A DNA stretch of 5,718 nucleotides from Candidatus Aminicenantes bacterium RBG_13_64_14 (GTDB lineage: Bacteria > Acidobacteriota > Aminicenantia > Aminicenantales > Saccharicenantaceae), in the NCBI GenBank assembly GCA_001773855.1, contig MEXZ01000017.1, positions 249-5,966 on the forward strand. Reading direction: 5' to 3'. The position numbers and the translations under genes are program-made. Below, in pieces: positions 5,661 through 5,718 of this stretch. The stretch's first letter is position 1; each line of letters starts with the position of its first letter. Under the pieces are notes generated by a model. The model saw nothing but the letters and a program-made list of their open reading frames with translations, was not told where the DNA came from and did not search any database.

Positions 5661-5718
5661 ATGAAAGACTTCCGCAAGAGGATCCGCATCGCCGTCATCG
5701 GCGGCAGCCGGCCCGGCC
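5661..5718 (+). CDS. Start of a Rossmann-like protein, possibly LOG/TIGR00725 family (truncated by window)
   Basis: Only 19 codons are visible, beginning MKDFRKRIRIAVIGGSRPG. AAAGGA at 5649-5654 is 6 bases before the ATG, and an extended -10 lies upstream, so the start is well supported. A basic N-terminus leading into a beta strand and a Gly-Gly-Ser-Arg-Pro turn resembles the first strand of LOG/'lysine decarboxylase-like' (TIGR00725) nucleotide-binding proteins. Too little is present to exclude another Rossmann-fold enzyme. Confidence 0.55.
   Translation, partial: MKDFRKRIRIAVIGGSRPG

Overview
This is a GC-rich bacterial chromosomal window, with one conspicuously AT-richer stretch in the middle. 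Four genes are read with confidence (an amino-acid permease, a propeller lipoprotein, a YifB/ComM ATPase and an MglA-type GTPase). One gene is frameshifted and one runs off the right edge. There is no rRNA, tRNA, CRISPR array, insertion sequence or integrase. The combination of a lipoprotein-anchored 6-bladed propeller carrying the 'RKGQGPGEF' signature, an MglA-like GTPase and GC-rich codon use is what I would expect from the Acidobacteriota / Candidatus Aminicenantes neighbourhood. That placement is inference from style, not from a marker gene.

Layout. On the minus strand, 1-1199 is the first 399 codons of an APC-superfamily (LAT/SteT-like) amino-acid permease that leaves the window at its C-terminus. 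Its promoter diverges from that of a plus-strand unit in the 187-base gap 1200-1386. The plus-strand unit starts with a small single-pass membrane protein (1387-1939) whose frame is broken near 1741 and whose membrane helix carries a TonB-style SxxxH motif. A 6-bladed beta-propeller lipoprotein (2008-3129) follows and occupies the AT-richer stretch. It meets, tail to tail, the minus-strand yifB/comM-type AAA+ ATPase gene (4672 down to 3152). Upstream of yifB on the same strand is an MglA-family small GTPase with an acidic/charged C-terminal extension (5531 down to 4758). The 129-base gap 5532-5660 is divergent and leads rightward into the first 19 codons of a gene with a Rossmann-like start, possibly LOG/TIGR00725 family.

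How the genes relate. The membrane anchor protein and the lipoprotein are co-directional, 68 bases apart, and both are predicted to face the periplasm, so they may form one envelope unit behind the promoter at 1333-1361. The MglA-like gene and yifB are also co-directional. However, an 85-base gap holds a GC hairpin, then a perfect 11-base inverted repeat that encloses a -10-like element and ends on the yifB start codon, so yifB probably has its own, possibly leaderless, promoter. The permease and the right-edge gene look functionally independent of the rest. I see no convincing new defence or mobile system. The best leads are the yifB promoter/inverted repeat, the loss of two of four conserved cysteines in YifB, the frameshifted SxxxH protein, and the compositional island carrying the lipoprotein.
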